Source: Acidimicrobiaceae bacterium (GTDB lineage: Bacteria > Actinomycetota > Acidimicrobiia > Acidimicrobiales > Ilumatobacteraceae). Taken from it: 64,000 nucleotides of DNA. The notes under the pieces are model-generated. The model did no database searches and was not told where the DNA came from. It saw nothing but the letters and a program-made list of their open reading frames with translations. The stretch lies in contig CANFIM010000002.1 of the NCBI GenBank assembly GCA_947447175.1, positions 1-64,000 on the forward strand, written 5' to 3'. The stretch's first letter is position 1; each line of letters begins with the position of its first letter. Positions 1-10,554 of the stretch are shown here, one piece after another. Made by a program: the position numbers and the translations under genes.

Positions 1-345
1 ATCAACAACAGTTTCGCGATCGTGTGTATCAAACGAAGTGGTGACAACACCTTCCGGCTTGTTCAACAAGTAATACACCAGACCAGGCAGAACGCCGACT
101 GGTCCTCCGTCAACACACACTTCATCGTGGTCAACATCCACACGCCGACCAAGAATTGCGACTTCACCGTTCACCGTAACGCGGCCATCTTCGATGAGTT
201 CTTCACAAATACGCCGAGAGCCAAATCCAGCTCTCGCCAGTACTTTTTGCAAACGTTCGCCTTCTGCGTTCCGTGCATTCTCCACCATCTGTTCCCACAG
301 TGGAGGTTCAGGCACCGCGCCTCCCGGCGGGGTTGAGCTAGGCAT
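1..345 (-). CDS. rluB: Ribosomal large-subunit pseudouridine synthase, RluB family (N-terminal part, cut by window edge)
   Basis: The minus strand reads in frame from an ATG at 345 to the window edge, giving 115 residues. Residues about 31-80 form an S4 RNA-binding domain (RLQKVLARAGFGSRR, then RVTVNG). Residues about 95-103 give the NKPEGVVTT segment that opens the RsuA/RluB catalytic domain. The catalytic aspartate would lie outside the window, so activity cannot be judged. Members of this family isomerise a uridine in 23S rRNA (RluB type) or 16S rRNA (RsuA type); the scpA-scpB-rluB order favours RluB. It starts two bases after the scpB stop, so it is probably co-transcribed and translationally coupled with scpAB. 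Confidence 0.88.
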   Translation of the reverse strand, partial: MPSSTPPGGAVPEPPLWEQMVENARNAEGERLQKVLARAGFGSRRICEELIEDGRVTVNGEVAILGRRVDVDHDEVCVDGGPVGVLPGLVYYLLNKPEGVVTTSFDTHDRETVVD

Positions 346-347
346 TT

Positions 348-968
348 CTATTCGCCCTCTGGGGTTTCTACTTCGTCTGCCGAAACAGGCGCATCTGGTT
401 CCAGACGCAAAGTCTTCTCCAACGCCTCCACCAAACTGGCGTCAGGCACAAATGATGCAATCGGTGGCAAATCATCGAGTGAAGCGAGACCAAGTTTTTC
501 AAGGAAAAGTTGCGTAGTTCCCCACATCACTGCTTGACCAGGTCCACTGTCACGGGATACCGGAGCGATGTATGCGCGGCCATGCAACGTACGCATCACA
601 GCATCGGGGTCCACCCCGCGAATGGACGCAATCTGCAAACGAGAGATGGGCTGCTTGTAGGCAATGATTGCCAGAGTTTCCAATGCAGCGCCCGATAATC
701 GAGCACGTTGACCATCAAGAATGAAGCGCTCAACGTACGGAGCCATATCTGGATGAGTTTGGAATCGCCAGCCTCCTGCAACTTTCGCTACTTGAAACCC
801 GTGACCAGCAGCTTCATATGTTTCGGCCAATTGCACACACACCGACTCAATGGTTGCGCTTGGAATCTCAAGCAACTGGGCGAAGAGGTCTGTAGGGACG
901 GGTTCTTGGGCAACCATCAGAATTGCTTCCACGGCGCGCACAATTTCTTCGGTGACATCACCCTTCAT
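348..968 (-). CDS. scpB: Segregation and condensation protein ScpB
   Basis: A 206-residue winged-helix protein, the usual ScpB length. It opens with MKGDVTEEIVRAVEAILMVA and carries the conserved core ALETLAIIAYKQPISR followed by IRGVDPDAV. ScpB binds the kleisin ScpA and, with SMC, forms the bacterial condensin that compacts and segregates chromosomes. I chose the ATG at 968, which overlaps the end of scpA by 11 bases; the reading frame is open further upstream, but that stretch lies inside scpA and has no ScpB similarity. The C-terminal tail is acidic and probably disordered. The smc gene is not in the window. Confidence 0.93.
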   Translation of the reverse strand: MKGDVTEEIVRAVEAILMVAQEPVPTDLFAQLLEIPSATIESVCVQLAETYEAAGHGFQVAKVAGGWRFQTHPDMAPYVERFILDGQRARLSGAALETLAIIAYKQPISRLQIASIRGVDPDAVMRTLHGRAYIAPVSRDSGPGQAVMWGTTQLFLEKLGLASLDDLPPIASFVPDASLVEALEKTLRLEPDAPVSADEVETPEGE

Positions 969-1734
969 ATGAATCAATCTCCATCGGTTCGTTACTTCCA
1001 GGTCCAAGACCAGTCCACTGCACCACAATGTCGCCGAAACGATCACTCTGTTCTATTTCGATATACCCCTGCTTGTACATCTCCAACAAGGCAAGGAAGC
1101 GAACCACGATTTCTAAACGCTCCACCAAGTCGGAGGTGAGGCGACGGAACGACGATGATCCCATGCGTGGCAATTCATCCATGAGTTCTTCTACTGCTTC
1201 GGCCACGGTGAAACGAATGGGCGATACATGGAACAAATTGACTTCGAGTCGCGGCTTTGGCGTGATTGCGCTGAGGAAACCTTTTTCAAGTTTTTGAATG
1301 GTGATGCCTTCAAGCAGATCGGGTGTCACAGCATCGAATCGTTCGTCAGCACCAACAGTTCGGCCGTACACACGGTCGGCATCGTCGACAAACTCAGCGA
1401 GAATCTTGGCAACGTCTTTGAATGTCTTGCACTCAAGAAGTCGCGCGAGAAGAAGGTCACGTTCTTCCCACAGCGCCAATTCATCATCAAGGTCAATGCT
1501 CTCTTTGCCAGGCAACAAGCGACGAGCTTTGATTTCAATGAGGGTGGCCGCAATGAGGAGAAATTCAGTTGCAATCTCCAGGTCAAGATCTTGCATCTTT
1601 GACAATTCCACCAAATATGCATCCACGATGGTGGAAAGACTGATCTCGTGAATATCTACTTCTTCACGCATGATGAGGTGGAGCAAGAGGTCGAACGGGC
1701 CTTCAAAGACCGAGGTTGCCACTTCAATTGCCAC
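958..1734 (-). CDS. scpA: Segregation and condensation protein ScpA (kleisin)
   Basis: 258 residues, of normal length. The N-terminal motif FEGPFDLLLHLI (about residues 10-21) is diagnostic for the kleisin that bridges SMC heads and binds ScpB. The C-terminal part (about 180-240) holds the winged-helix segment rich in LVERLEIVVRFLALLEMYKQG. The start is GTG at 1734; no ATG fits in frame nearby. It lies back to back with trpS, with about 80 bases between the start codons, so the two genes must share divergent promoter space. In many actinobacteria a parA-like gene sits between xerD and scpA; here trpS and an HD-domain gene occupy the interval. Confidence 0.93.
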   Translation of the reverse strand: MAIEVATSVFEGPFDLLLHLIMREEVDIHEISLSTIVDAYLVELSKMQDLDLEIATEFLLIAATLIEIKARRLLPGKESIDLDDELALWEERDLLLARLLECKTFKDVAKILAEFVDDADRVYGRTVGADERFDAVTPDLLEGITIQKLEKGFLSAITPKPRLEVNLFHVSPIRFTVAEAVEELMDELPRMGSSSFRRLTSDLVERLEIVVRFLALLEMYKQGYIEIEQSDRFGDIVVQWTGLGPGSNEPMEIDSYEG

Positions 1735-1814
1735 ATGTTCATGGTACTTGGCTCACCTCGTCAGAACCCCAATTGCTAGTGCGCCAAGGTGCGCCACCAA
1801 GTAGCGTTTTCTGC

Positions 1815-2804
1815 GTGCCACGCGTCCTTTCATGCATCCAACCCACCGGTTCTGTCCATTTGGGCAACTATCTGGGTGCCCTCGTGAATTGGGTGAGCGG
1901 ACAGCATGACGGCAACGTGTACCACGGCATTGTTGACCTCCACGCGCTCACGGTCACCGAATCACCACAAGTTCTCGGCAACCAGACCATTGAGTTGGCA
2001 GCCATGCTTTTTGCAGTTGGTCTCGACCCCAACGTGGCCACCGTGTTTGTACAAAGCCACATTCATGAACACTCTGAACTTGCCTGGATTATGGAATGCA
2101 CCGTGTCATTCGGCGAACTCAGCCGCATGACACAATTCAAAGACAAATCAGCAAAACGCGAGGGTGAATTCATCTCGGCGGGACTCTTTACATATCCTGC
2201 GCTACAAGCTGCCGACATCTTGTTGTACGACGCTGACGAAGTGCCCGTAGGCGAAGACCAGCGTCAACACATCGAAATCACGCGCGATATCGCTGTTCGG
2301 TTCAATCACCGTTTCGGCGACACATTTGTGCTCCCTAAAGCAGTGCATCCCAAGGCTGGTGCGCGAGTCATGGACTTGCAAGATCCCACATCGAAAATGT
2401 CTAAATCTGCAACCACCGACAGCGGCATCATTTACATGCTCGATGACAATGCCACCATTGACAAGAAGTTCAAACGAGCTGTCACCGACTCCGATGGTGT
2501 TGTTATCTATGACCGCGAAAAGAAACCCGGAGTTGCCAATCTTCTTGACATCTTGGCCGCTGCCACTAACACACCCGTTGAGACTCTTGCTACGAAGTAC
2601 ACACAATATGGTCCACTCAAAAATGATGCAGGCGACGCAGTCGTTGCACTACTTGACCCCATTCGCACTCGATATCACGAACTAATGAACGATCGCGGCG
2701 AACTGGCTCGCTTGCTTTCTATCGGAAATGATCGTGCGCGCGAAGTTGCGGCCCAAACTCTTGGCCGCGCTCATCAAGCAATTGGGCTACTGCCCCGCAT
2801 TTAA
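1815..2804 (+). CDS. trpS: Tryptophanyl-tRNA synthetase
   Basis: A class I aminoacyl-tRNA synthetase that charges tRNA-Trp. The HIGH-type signature is TGSVHLGN (about residues 11-18) and the KMSKS loop is intact (about 194-198, within DPTSKMSKS). I selected GTG at 1815 because the product then begins VPRVLSCIQPTG, as TrpRS proteins normally do, at 329 residues. GTG at 1779 or TTG at 1716 would add unconserved residues, the latter inside scpA. No clear Shine-Dalgarno sequence precedes any candidate. It is one of few plus-strand genes here. Its stop overlaps the stop of the HD-domain gene by 3 bases (convergent). Confidence 0.93.
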   Translation: MPRVLSCIQPTGSVHLGNYLGALVNWVSGQHDGNVYHGIVDLHALTVTESPQVLGNQTIELAAMLFAVGLDPNVATVFVQSHIHEHSELAWIMECTVSFGELSRMTQFKDKSAKREGEFISAGLFTYPALQAADILLYDADEVPVGEDQRQHIEITRDIAVRFNHRFGDTFVLPKAVHPKAGARVMDLQDPTSKMSKSATTDSGIIYMLDDNATIDKKFKRAVTDSDGVVIYDREKKPGVANLLDILAAATNTPVETLATKYTQYGPLKNDAGDAVVALLDPIRTRYHELMNDRGELARLLSIGNDRAREVAAQTLGRAHQAIGLLPRI

Positions 2805-3244
2805 ATGTTGTCGGCGTTACGTAGCGCAGACACGTACTTATCATCAGCCGTTCCGCTCAGTATTTCTAAGGTGCGGGCATCACTGATGTCTCGCAACATT
2901 TCGAGACCGATTTGCTCATGTTGGTGATACTTACGAAACCGCGATCCGTGAGGACCAACAAGAGTTGCCACAATGCGGAGCGGCCAATTCAAGCGAGACG
3001 CATTCTTGCCAACGTCGTGCAAGAGAGCTGCGGCCTGTTCCTCACGCTTTGCATAGGGAATCACTTCAAGAAAGCGATCGAGCACCTCGATGGAGTGCGC
3101 CTGATCTCGAGGCGCCATTTTCCACCACAGTTCAAATTCTTCATACCGAAGAAGCCTCTCTGCTCGTTCAACATGGTGGCCGCTCACCGGGCGATTATCT
3201 TTCGACCGCCACGCGCGCTTTGCAAGGTGTACTAAAGAATCCAT
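2801..3244 (-). CDS. HD-domain metal-dependent phosphohydrolase
   Basis: A 147-residue protein with an HD domain. Likely metal ligands are H50 (DQAHS), the H76-D77 doublet in LLHDVGKNAS, H99 (HEQIG) and D145 near the C-terminus. HD proteins of this size hydrolyse nucleotides or phosphodiesters; the substrate cannot be read from the sequence. The chosen ATG shares its A with the xerD stop (TGATG), so it is probably translated by coupling to xerD. The open frame continues upstream inside xerD, but that part has no HD similarity. Similar short HD proteins occur near xerD and scpA in related actinobacteria as far as I recall. Confidence 0.75.
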   Translation of the reverse strand: MDSLVHLAKRAWRSKDNRPVSGHHVERAERLLRYEEFELWWKMAPRDQAHSIEVLDRFLEVIPYAKREEQAAALLHDVGKNASRLNWPLRIVATLVGPHGSRFRKYHQHEQIGLEMLRDISDARTLEILSGTADDKYVSALRNADNI

Positions 3245-4170
3245 CAGCCCCTCGCTCTCGGATGTGCGTCTCGGTACACGCTCCACAACCGTTCCTGTGA
3301 CACCTTGGTGTAAATCTGCGTGGTGGAAATAGTGGCGTGACCCAACATCTCTTGAACAATACGCAAGTCGGCGCCGTGTTCCAGCATGTGCGTAGCGCAT
3401 GAGTGTCGCAGCACATGCGGTGACAGTTCACGATTAATCCCTGCGGCTCGTCCTGCATCTCGCACGATGTTCCAGGCTTTTTGCCGATTCAAACGACGAC
3501 CACGATTGGTGAGAAACACCGCATCTCTGTCGGCACTTCGTGCCCACGCTTCTGGTTCAAGTGCTTGACGACCACCTGCAGATAAGTACGCACGCAGATG
3601 CTCCTCAGCAATTCGACCGAAGGGAACTACTCGCTCTTTGGAGCCTTTCCCGAAAAGGCGTACCACTCGTGCCGACAAATCAAGATCTTCCAGATTCAGG
3701 TCGCATGCTTCTGAGATGCGCGCGCCAGTGGCATACAAGAACTCCAACAGCGCTCGATCACGAAAATCAATTGATGATTCTCCGGTGACTGACGCGAGAA
3801 AAGATTCAACCTCGTCCATCGACAGAGGTTTTGGCACGCCAGTTGCAACCTTCACTCCTTCAACATGTGCACCAGGATTGGATTCACGAATATCCTCAGC
3901 AACCAAATAGCCATGGAGCATTCGAACCGCCGCCAAACGACGCGCAGTACTTGCCGCAGCTTCACCCGAAGACTGCAACGAACGGATGAATGCTTCCACG
4001 TCGTCGTCGCTCGCCTTCATCACATCAACCGTGCGTCCGTCAAGAAAGTCCACGTACTTTCGTAGGTCTCGTCGATAGGAGGCCACTGTGTTGCTTGCAC
4101 GCCCCCGCTCAACTGTCATCCATAACAAGAATGCCTCAACCAGAGATTCAGAATCCAGGTTGCGCGTCAT
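3244..4170 (-). CDS. xerD: Site-specific tyrosine recombinase XerD
   Basis: 308 residues with an N-terminal SAM-like core-binding domain (about 5-95) and a C-terminal catalytic domain. The tyrosine-recombinase residues are all visible: R151 (TGARIS), K175 (GKGSKER), H252 and R255 (SPHVLRHSCATHM), H278 (MLGHATISTT) and Y287 (IYTK). XerC/XerD resolve chromosome dimers at dif during division. XerD rather than XerC is inferred from the actinobacterial neighbourhood Nudix-xerD-scpAB. The ATG start lies 4 bases after the Nudix stop. I recognise no dif site in the window. Confidence 0.9.
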   Translation of the reverse strand: MTRNLDSESLVEAFLLWMTVERGRASNTVASYRRDLRKYVDFLDGRTVDVMKASDDDVEAFIRSLQSSGEAAASTARRLAAVRMLHGYLVAEDIRESNPGAHVEGVKVATGVPKPLSMDEVESFLASVTGESSIDFRDRALLEFLYATGARISEACDLNLEDLDLSARVVRLFGKGSKERVVPFGRIAEEHLRAYLSAGGRQALEPEAWARSADRDAVFLTNRGRRLNRQKAWNIVRDAGRAAGINRELSPHVLRHSCATHMLEHGADLRIVQEMLGHATISTTQIYTKVSQERLWSVYRDAHPRARG

Positions 4171-4174
4171 GCAC

Positions 4175-4741
4175 TCAACCTACGAGATGTGGAAACTGAC
4201 GAGCGACCAGCAAAAGCCCGTATGCGGTTTTGCCATCGGTAATTCGACCGTCTTCAATCATGAGCAGTGCATCGTGAAATGGCACCAACAGCACCTCCAT
4301 TGAGTCCTCTTCGGGACCATGAGGCTCTGATTCCCCTGCTTGCAACTTGCCGGCAAGGAATACCTCCACCGATGAATCAGTCACTCCGGGCGATGACAAG
4401 AAAGTTCCCAACCGCTGCATCACCTGAGCATCAAAGCCGGTTTCCTCTTTGAGTTCTCGACGAGCCGTCATTTCAGGCGCTTCCCCCTCAATGTCTCGCA
4501 TACCTGCAGGCAATTCAATAATGAGGTGGTCCAATGTTGCACGGTATTGACGCACCAGCACAACTTGACCATCGTCAGTGATAGCGACGCACGCCACGGC
4601 TCCAGGGGTGGATACAAAAGTACGTTCGAACTCTTCGCCGGAACCTGAAAGGACAGACCGTCGAAGCAGTCGAAACATTGCCCAAGAATGAACAACGTGG
4701 TCATTCGTTGAGGTAAAACCCGATTGACCTCGAGACGTCAT
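4175..4741 (-). CDS. Nudix hydrolase, ADP-ribose pyrophosphatase type
   Basis: 188 residues with a Nudix box beginning at about G80 and ending RRELKEETGF (about 94-103), preceded by LIIELPAG, the arrangement of ADP-ribose pyrophosphatases. These enzymes cleave ADP-ribose to AMP and ribose 5-phosphate with magnesium at the glutamates of the box. The gene sits between pyrG and xerD, its usual place in actinobacteria, and starts 6 bases after the pyrG stop. The first 22 residues are unlike the family, and an internal ATG (MFRLLRRS) could be an alternative start; the ATG at 4741 is kept because it follows pyrG closely. Confidence 0.87.
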   Translation of the reverse strand: MTSRGQSGFTSTNDHVVHSWAMFRLLRRSVLSGSGEEFERTFVSTPGAVACVAITDDGQVVLVRQYRATLDHLIIELPAGMRDIEGEAPEMTARRELKEETGFDAQVMQRLGTFLSSPGVTDSSVEVFLAGKLQAGESEPHGPEEDSMEVLLVPFHDALLMIEDGRITDGKTAYGLLLVARQFPHLVG

Positions 4742-4747
4742 ACAGAA

Positions 4748-6415
<1,668 letters not shown>

Positions 6416-6452
6416 TCAGCATAACGCATGCCGGGCCCGCGACTAGCAACGG

Positions 6453-8078
6453 CTACTTCGAGCGAGATTTACGAGGCTTGTTCTGCCCTAATGAGACCAA
6501 AAGGTCCTGAGCATGAGCCATTGCTGATTCGTCTGCAACTCCGCCAGACAACATTCGGGCAATTTCTGTGGCGCGATTGTTCTGTTCCACATGGCTGGCT
6601 GCGCCATATGTTTTGCCCGCCTTCACTGTTTTCGACACCACCACATGGTGATGAGCCGACGCTGCCACCTGAGGCAAGTGAGTTACCGCGAAAACTTGGT
6701 GACGGGACCCGAGTTCACGGAGAGCCGACGCAACAGCCACAGCTGCAGAACCACCGATACCTGCATCAACTTCGTCGAACACCATGGTTGCTGGATCTTC
6801 TGAGAGAACCAGTCGCAGCGCCAACATGACTCGAGCCAATTCGCCTCCACTTGCCACTTTTGTGAGCGGCTGCGGCGCGCTTCCCGGGTTCGCAGTGAGC
6901 ATAAACACCACAGACTCTCCTGCTGGGTCTGTGGTGGCGTCCCCCACGGAGACCTGTACCGAGGCATTCGGCAGTGCGAGCACCCGTAGATGCTTTTCAA
7001 CGTTCGAAGCCAACAGCGGGGCTGCAGCACGCCTCTGCTTGCCAACGGCTAACTGCTGCTGGTGCAATTCCTTGAGAGCCGCAGATTTTTGATTCTCCAA
7101 TTGTGCAACTCGTTCGGCATAACCCGTGAGTTCGTCGAGCCGTGTTCGGGCTTCTTGTCCAAAGGCAATGACATCAGCAAGCGAATCGCCGTACTTTCGT
7201 TGTAAGTCCCGCAAGAGTTGACGCCGGAGACGAATCTCCTCGAGCCGCTCAGGATTCTCCTCCGACGATTCAGCCGTGTCCCGCACCTCACGAGACACAT
7301 CTTCGGCTTCAGCCAAAAGCGAAGCCACTCGCTCGGTAATGTCGCTACGAGAACGCACAGGCGACAGAGCCTGAACTGCTTGGCCCAACAAATCCACCAC
7401 CGAGCCATCATCACCCAAAAGGGCAGCTGCCTTCAGAAGAGCCTCTTGGTGCTTCACCACATCTGCCAAGGCATCTTCTTCTTGCGACAACTGGGCATCT
7501 TCGTTGGGATTCCCTAGACCTGCAGACTCAATTTCTTCGCATTGAAATTGCAGGAGATCTATCTCGCGAACTCGTGATTTTTCGTCTCCACCCAACGCAG
7601 CCAAATTTGCATCGATATGAGTAACGGCCTCACGAGCAGAACGCAGCGCGTGAAGAGTGATGCCACCGAAAGTATCGAGCGATTCGCGTTGCACGGCTGC
7701 TGTTAACAATCTTTGGTGCGCATGCTGTCCGTGGATATCGACAAGGGTTTCGCCCATCTCGGCAAGCGTGGTGACTGTGGCCATGCGGTCATTCACGTAC
7801 GCACGACTTCTGCCTTCACGGGAAATAACGCGACACAGAATTACTTCTTGTTCTTCACCTTCAACAGTGTGAACGAATCGGGCTTCCACTCGCGCTTCAT
7901 CTGCACCGTCACGAATGACCGACGCATCAGCACGGCGACCTACAACCAAGTTAATGGCCTCCACAAGCATTGTTTTTCCTGCGCCAGTCTCACCTGTAAG
8001 CGCAGTGAATCCCTGTTCGAACATGATTCTCGACGACTCAATAATGCCGAGATTCTCTATTGACAGTTCAACAAGCAT
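6453..8078 (-). CDS. recN: DNA repair ATPase RecN
   Basis: 541 residues of an SMC-like ABC ATPase. Walker A is GETGAGKT (about 29-36). Long coiled-coil arms occupy roughly residues 150-370. The C-terminal ATPase half has KVASGGELARVMLAL (signature) and TMVFDEVDAGIGGSAA (Walker B). RecN acts early in double-strand break repair and cohesion. The start ATG overlaps the nadK stop (TAATG), so tlyA-nadK-recN probably form one unit, as in most actinobacteria. In relatives two further membrane-associated genes often follow before pyrG; they are absent here. Confidence 0.95.
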   Translation of the reverse strand: MLVELSIENLGIIESSRIMFEQGFTALTGETGAGKTMLVEAINLVVGRRADASVIRDGADEARVEARFVHTVEGEEQEVILCRVISREGRSRAYVNDRMATVTTLAEMGETLVDIHGQHAHQRLLTAAVQRESLDTFGGITLHALRSAREAVTHIDANLAALGGDEKSRVREIDLLQFQCEEIESAGLGNPNEDAQLSQEEDALADVVKHQEALLKAAALLGDDGSVVDLLGQAVQALSPVRSRSDITERVASLLAEAEDVSREVRDTAESSEENPERLEEIRLRRQLLRDLQRKYGDSLADVIAFGQEARTRLDELTGYAERVAQLENQKSAALKELHQQQLAVGKQRRAAAPLLASNVEKHLRVLALPNASVQVSVGDATTDPAGESVVFMLTANPGSAPQPLTKVASGGELARVMLALRLVLSEDPATMVFDEVDAGIGGSAAVAVASALRELGSRHQVFAVTHLPQVAASAHHHVVVSKTVKAGKTYGAASHVEQNNRATEIARMLSGGVADESAMAHAQDLLVSLGQNKPRKSRSK

Positions 8079-8935
8079 TAGCGATCAGACAATCCAAATT
8101 TCGATTTTAAGACTTGATGGAAACGCTGTTCTTCAAATCGCATGAACCTGGCTACTTCCTCGGCCGCACGCACTTCGATGACGTCTCCTGGCTTCAGTGT
8201 GTGCACGAGATCTCCGTCGGTGGCAACATTGACATGTCGATGACCGAGCACTTCAATACGCACGGCCTCGCTGGCGTCAAGCACGATGGAGCGATCGAAC
8301 AGCATGTGCGGCGACACTGGTGTCATCAACATTGCTTTCATCCGTGGCGACAAGATAGGCCCTCGTGCCGACATGGAGTACGCGGTAGAACCAGTGGGTG
8401 TGGCCAAAATGAGTCCGTCTGCGGCATACGTGGTGAACGGAACCTTGTCGATGTCAACGCCCAAGCGCACCGTATGGCCAGCATCTCGTTTTTCAATCAC
8501 TACCTCATTCAGTGCCAAGTGATTAGAGAGGCGGGCTCCGGCGGACCACATGGCAATTTCCAGCAGCATGCGGTCGTCATAGTGGAAATCTTGACCAAGT
8601 GTTCCTGTGCGCCATGAATCCAACGCCTCAAGAACAGAATCTTGTTCAACACCCGTGAGATAACCCAGAAGACCCAAATTGATGCCGATGACTGGCACAA
8701 CACGACCATTCAACGACCGGACTGCGCGCAACATGGTGCCATCGCCGCCTACAGCTACAAGAACATCAGCAGAACCAACGTCCCCTACTTCAACATGTGG
8801 ACTATTAATTGATGGAGCGTCGGATTCCTCCACCACCACTTGCGAAGAATGCGTGGATGCCCACTCAGCAATACTGCGCACCACATCGAGGGCATCAGGA
8901 CGAAAGCGGTGAACAGCTATTCCGATGCGACTCAT
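8078..8935 (-). CDS. nadK: NAD kinase
   Basis: 285 residues from the ATG at 8935 (MSRIGIAVHRFRPDA). The frame is open 10 codons further upstream, but that would run into tlyA. Diagnostic motifs are VGGDGTMLRA (GGDGT at about 63-67, the phosphate donor site), NLGLLGYL and the ATPTGSTAYSMSARG stretch. The enzyme phosphorylates NAD to NADP using ATP or polyphosphate. The start lies within the last bases of tlyA, and the stop overlaps the recN start. Confidence 0.95.
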   Translation of the reverse strand: MSRIGIAVHRFRPDALDVVRSIAEWASTHSSQVVVEESDAPSINSPHVEVGDVGSADVLVAVGGDGTMLRAVRSLNGRVVPVIGINLGLLGYLTGVEQDSVLEALDSWRTGTLGQDFHYDDRMLLEIAMWSAGARLSNHLALNEVVIEKRDAGHTVRLGVDIDKVPFTTYAADGLILATPTGSTAYSMSARGPILSPRMKAMLMTPVSPHMLFDRSIVLDASEAVRIEVLGHRHVNVATDGDLVHTLKPGDVIEVRAAEEVARFMRFEEQRFHQVLKSKFGLSDR

Positions 8936-8937
8936 GT

Positions 8938-9696
8938 CTATAAACCTACGGAAACGGTGGGGCAATCGGCGAACAATAAGAATTCTGTATTGCCTTCAGC
9001 CCCTTTAATGGGCGATTCCACAAGGCCCCGAACGGTGCAGCCAAGCGTTTGCAACGCCTCAGACACCACTGCGCAGGCTTCTGCATGAAGTGCGGGGTCA
9101 GTAATGACACCCTTACCCTTTGACACTTCAACACGGCCTGCTTCAAATTGTGGCTTCACCAAGAGCACCAACTGTGCAGTGCCAAAGTCGCTTTCAGGCC
9201 GCACCACAGACACGAGTGCTGGCAAAACTTTTGTGAGCGAGATGAATGACAAATCAGCAACAACAAGAGAACAGTCGAATGGCATGTCCTCATACGACAT
9301 GTCTCTCACGTTGACGCCATCGCGCCAATCAACTCGATTGTCGGCCTTGATGCGCTCGTGCAGTTGATTGCGACCAACATCTACCGCGAATACTCGCCGC
9401 GCTCCGTGCTGCAACACACAATCGGTAAATCCGCCCGTGGAGACGCCAGCATCGAGAACTGACCGGCTCGTCACATCAATGTCAAAATGCAAAAGAGCAT
9501 GCTCCAACTTCTCGCCACCGCGACTCACGAATCTCTTCTCCACCAGAACTTCAATCGGTTCATCAGCAGAAACCATGCGCGACGCTTTATCGGCAAACGC
9601 TCCGCGCACCGTGACACTGCCCGCCTCAATTAATCGGGATGCTTCAGTTCGGCTATCGGCTAGTCCCCTCTTAACAAGGGCCGCATCAAGTCGCAT
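8938..9696 (-). CDS. tlyA: TlyA-family rRNA (cytidine-2'-O)-methyltransferase
   Basis: 252 residues with an N-terminal S4 RNA-binding domain (MRLDAALVKRGLADSRTEA) and a Rossmann methyltransferase domain with VLDAGVSTGGFTDCVLQHGA as SAM motif I. TlyA methylates 16S C1409 and 23S C1920 in mycobacteria; loss confers capreomycin resistance there. Short TlyA forms act only on 23S, and I cannot tell which this is. A GTG two codons upstream (9702) is an alternative start; neither has a visible ribosome-binding site. It overlaps nadK by nothing but is within 3 bases of it. Confidence 0.93.
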   Translation of the reverse strand: MRLDAALVKRGLADSRTEASRLIEAGSVTVRGAFADKASRMVSADEPIEVLVEKRFVSRGGEKLEHALLHFDIDVTSRSVLDAGVSTGGFTDCVLQHGARRVFAVDVGRNQLHERIKADNRVDWRDGVNVRDMSYEDMPFDCSLVVADLSFISLTKVLPALVSVVRPESDFGTAQLVLLVKPQFEAGRVEVSKGKGVITDPALHAEACAVVSEALQTLGCTVRGLVESPIKGAEGNTEFLLFADCPTVSVGL

Positions 9697-9734
9697 TCGC
9701 ACGATGTGAGCGTACTTGTGTGAGAAATAGACAA

Positions 9735-10526
9735 CTAGCTATTTGACAACAGGCGTTCTGCCACGGCGGCCAGATCAGCGCCCACAATGTCAGCGTGGAC
9801 ACCATCGCTATCCGGCGTTGTTCCACTCAGCACTAATGCGAAACGACATCCGAGAGTTGATGCAAACCCACCGTCAGTATCAGCACGATCCCCCACCATC
9901 ACCATGTCATCCACCGAGATTCCCTCGCACATGTGTTTCACCAACTCAGCCATTGGCATGTTGGGCTTGCCTGTGACCAATGCCGATGTTTCGGATGCTT
10001 TCTCGATGGCCGCCAAGATTGCACCACCTCCGGGTATCGGACCATTCGGTGTTGGGTATTGGGGGTCGCTGTTAGAACCGATCAGTCGTGCCCCACCTCG
10101 CACTGCAGTCAGGGCTACAGACAGAACGTCGAATGTGAATTCCCGATGGAAACCCACAACAACCGCATCGAATGTGCCTGTGGCTTCCACCTTGTATGGC
10201 ACCACCACTTCACAACCGTGGTTGGTCACTTCCTCGATGAGGCCTTCGCCCCCGCACACCAAAACCCGCCAACCAGGTTCAAGGGCCGTTGTGGCCGACA
10301 TCGCCGAGGTCACTACATCACCGTCTGCTGGGATTCCGATTTTCTCGAGTGCCGCTACTTGCTGGTCGTATGTGGAGAAGGAGTTATTCGTGACAAAAAG
10401 CACTCGTACCCCTGCCGACCGCAGTCGGGCCACCGCCTCCACCGAGCCAGGGATGGGAGTGTGAGCGAGCCACACCACGCCATCTAGGTCACACAGGACC
10501 ACTCGGGGTGCTTTGGTTTTGCCCAT
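9735..10526 (-). CDS. HAD-IIA family hydrolase (NagD-like phosphatase)
   Basis: 263 residues from the ATG at 10526 (MGKTKAPRVVLCDLDGVVW). HAD motif I is DLDGVV (D13, D15). Motif II lies in LFVTNNS, motif III is the lysine in VTGKPN, and motif IV is VMVGDRADTDGGFA. The order of the motifs with a C2 cap inserted between II and III is that of the NagD / 4-nitrophenylphosphatase subfamily. Such enzymes dephosphorylate small metabolites such as glycerol phosphate or phosphoglycolate; the substrate is unknown. It lies upstream of tlyA on the same strand, as in other actinobacteria, and is divergent from the DUF1015 gene with 28 bases between. Confidence 0.88.
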   Translation of the reverse strand: MGKTKAPRVVLCDLDGVVWLAHTPIPGSVEAVARLRSAGVRVLFVTNNSFSTYDQQVAALEKIGIPADGDVVTSAMSATTALEPGWRVLVCGGEGLIEEVTNHGCEVVVPYKVEATGTFDAVVVGFHREFTFDVLSVALTAVRGGARLIGSNSDPQYPTPNGPIPGGGAILAAIEKASETSALVTGKPNMPMAELVKHMCEGISVDDMVMVGDRADTDGGFASTLGCRFALVLSGTTPDSDGVHADIVGADLAAVAERLLSNS

Positions 10527-10554
10527 AGCCCTTAATCCTGCCACCCTTGATGCC

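Noticed and set aside
1716..1814. Longer trpS starting at TTG 1716
   Set aside because: It would begin inside divergent scpA and add 33 unconserved residues; GTG 1815 gives the canonical TrpRS start.
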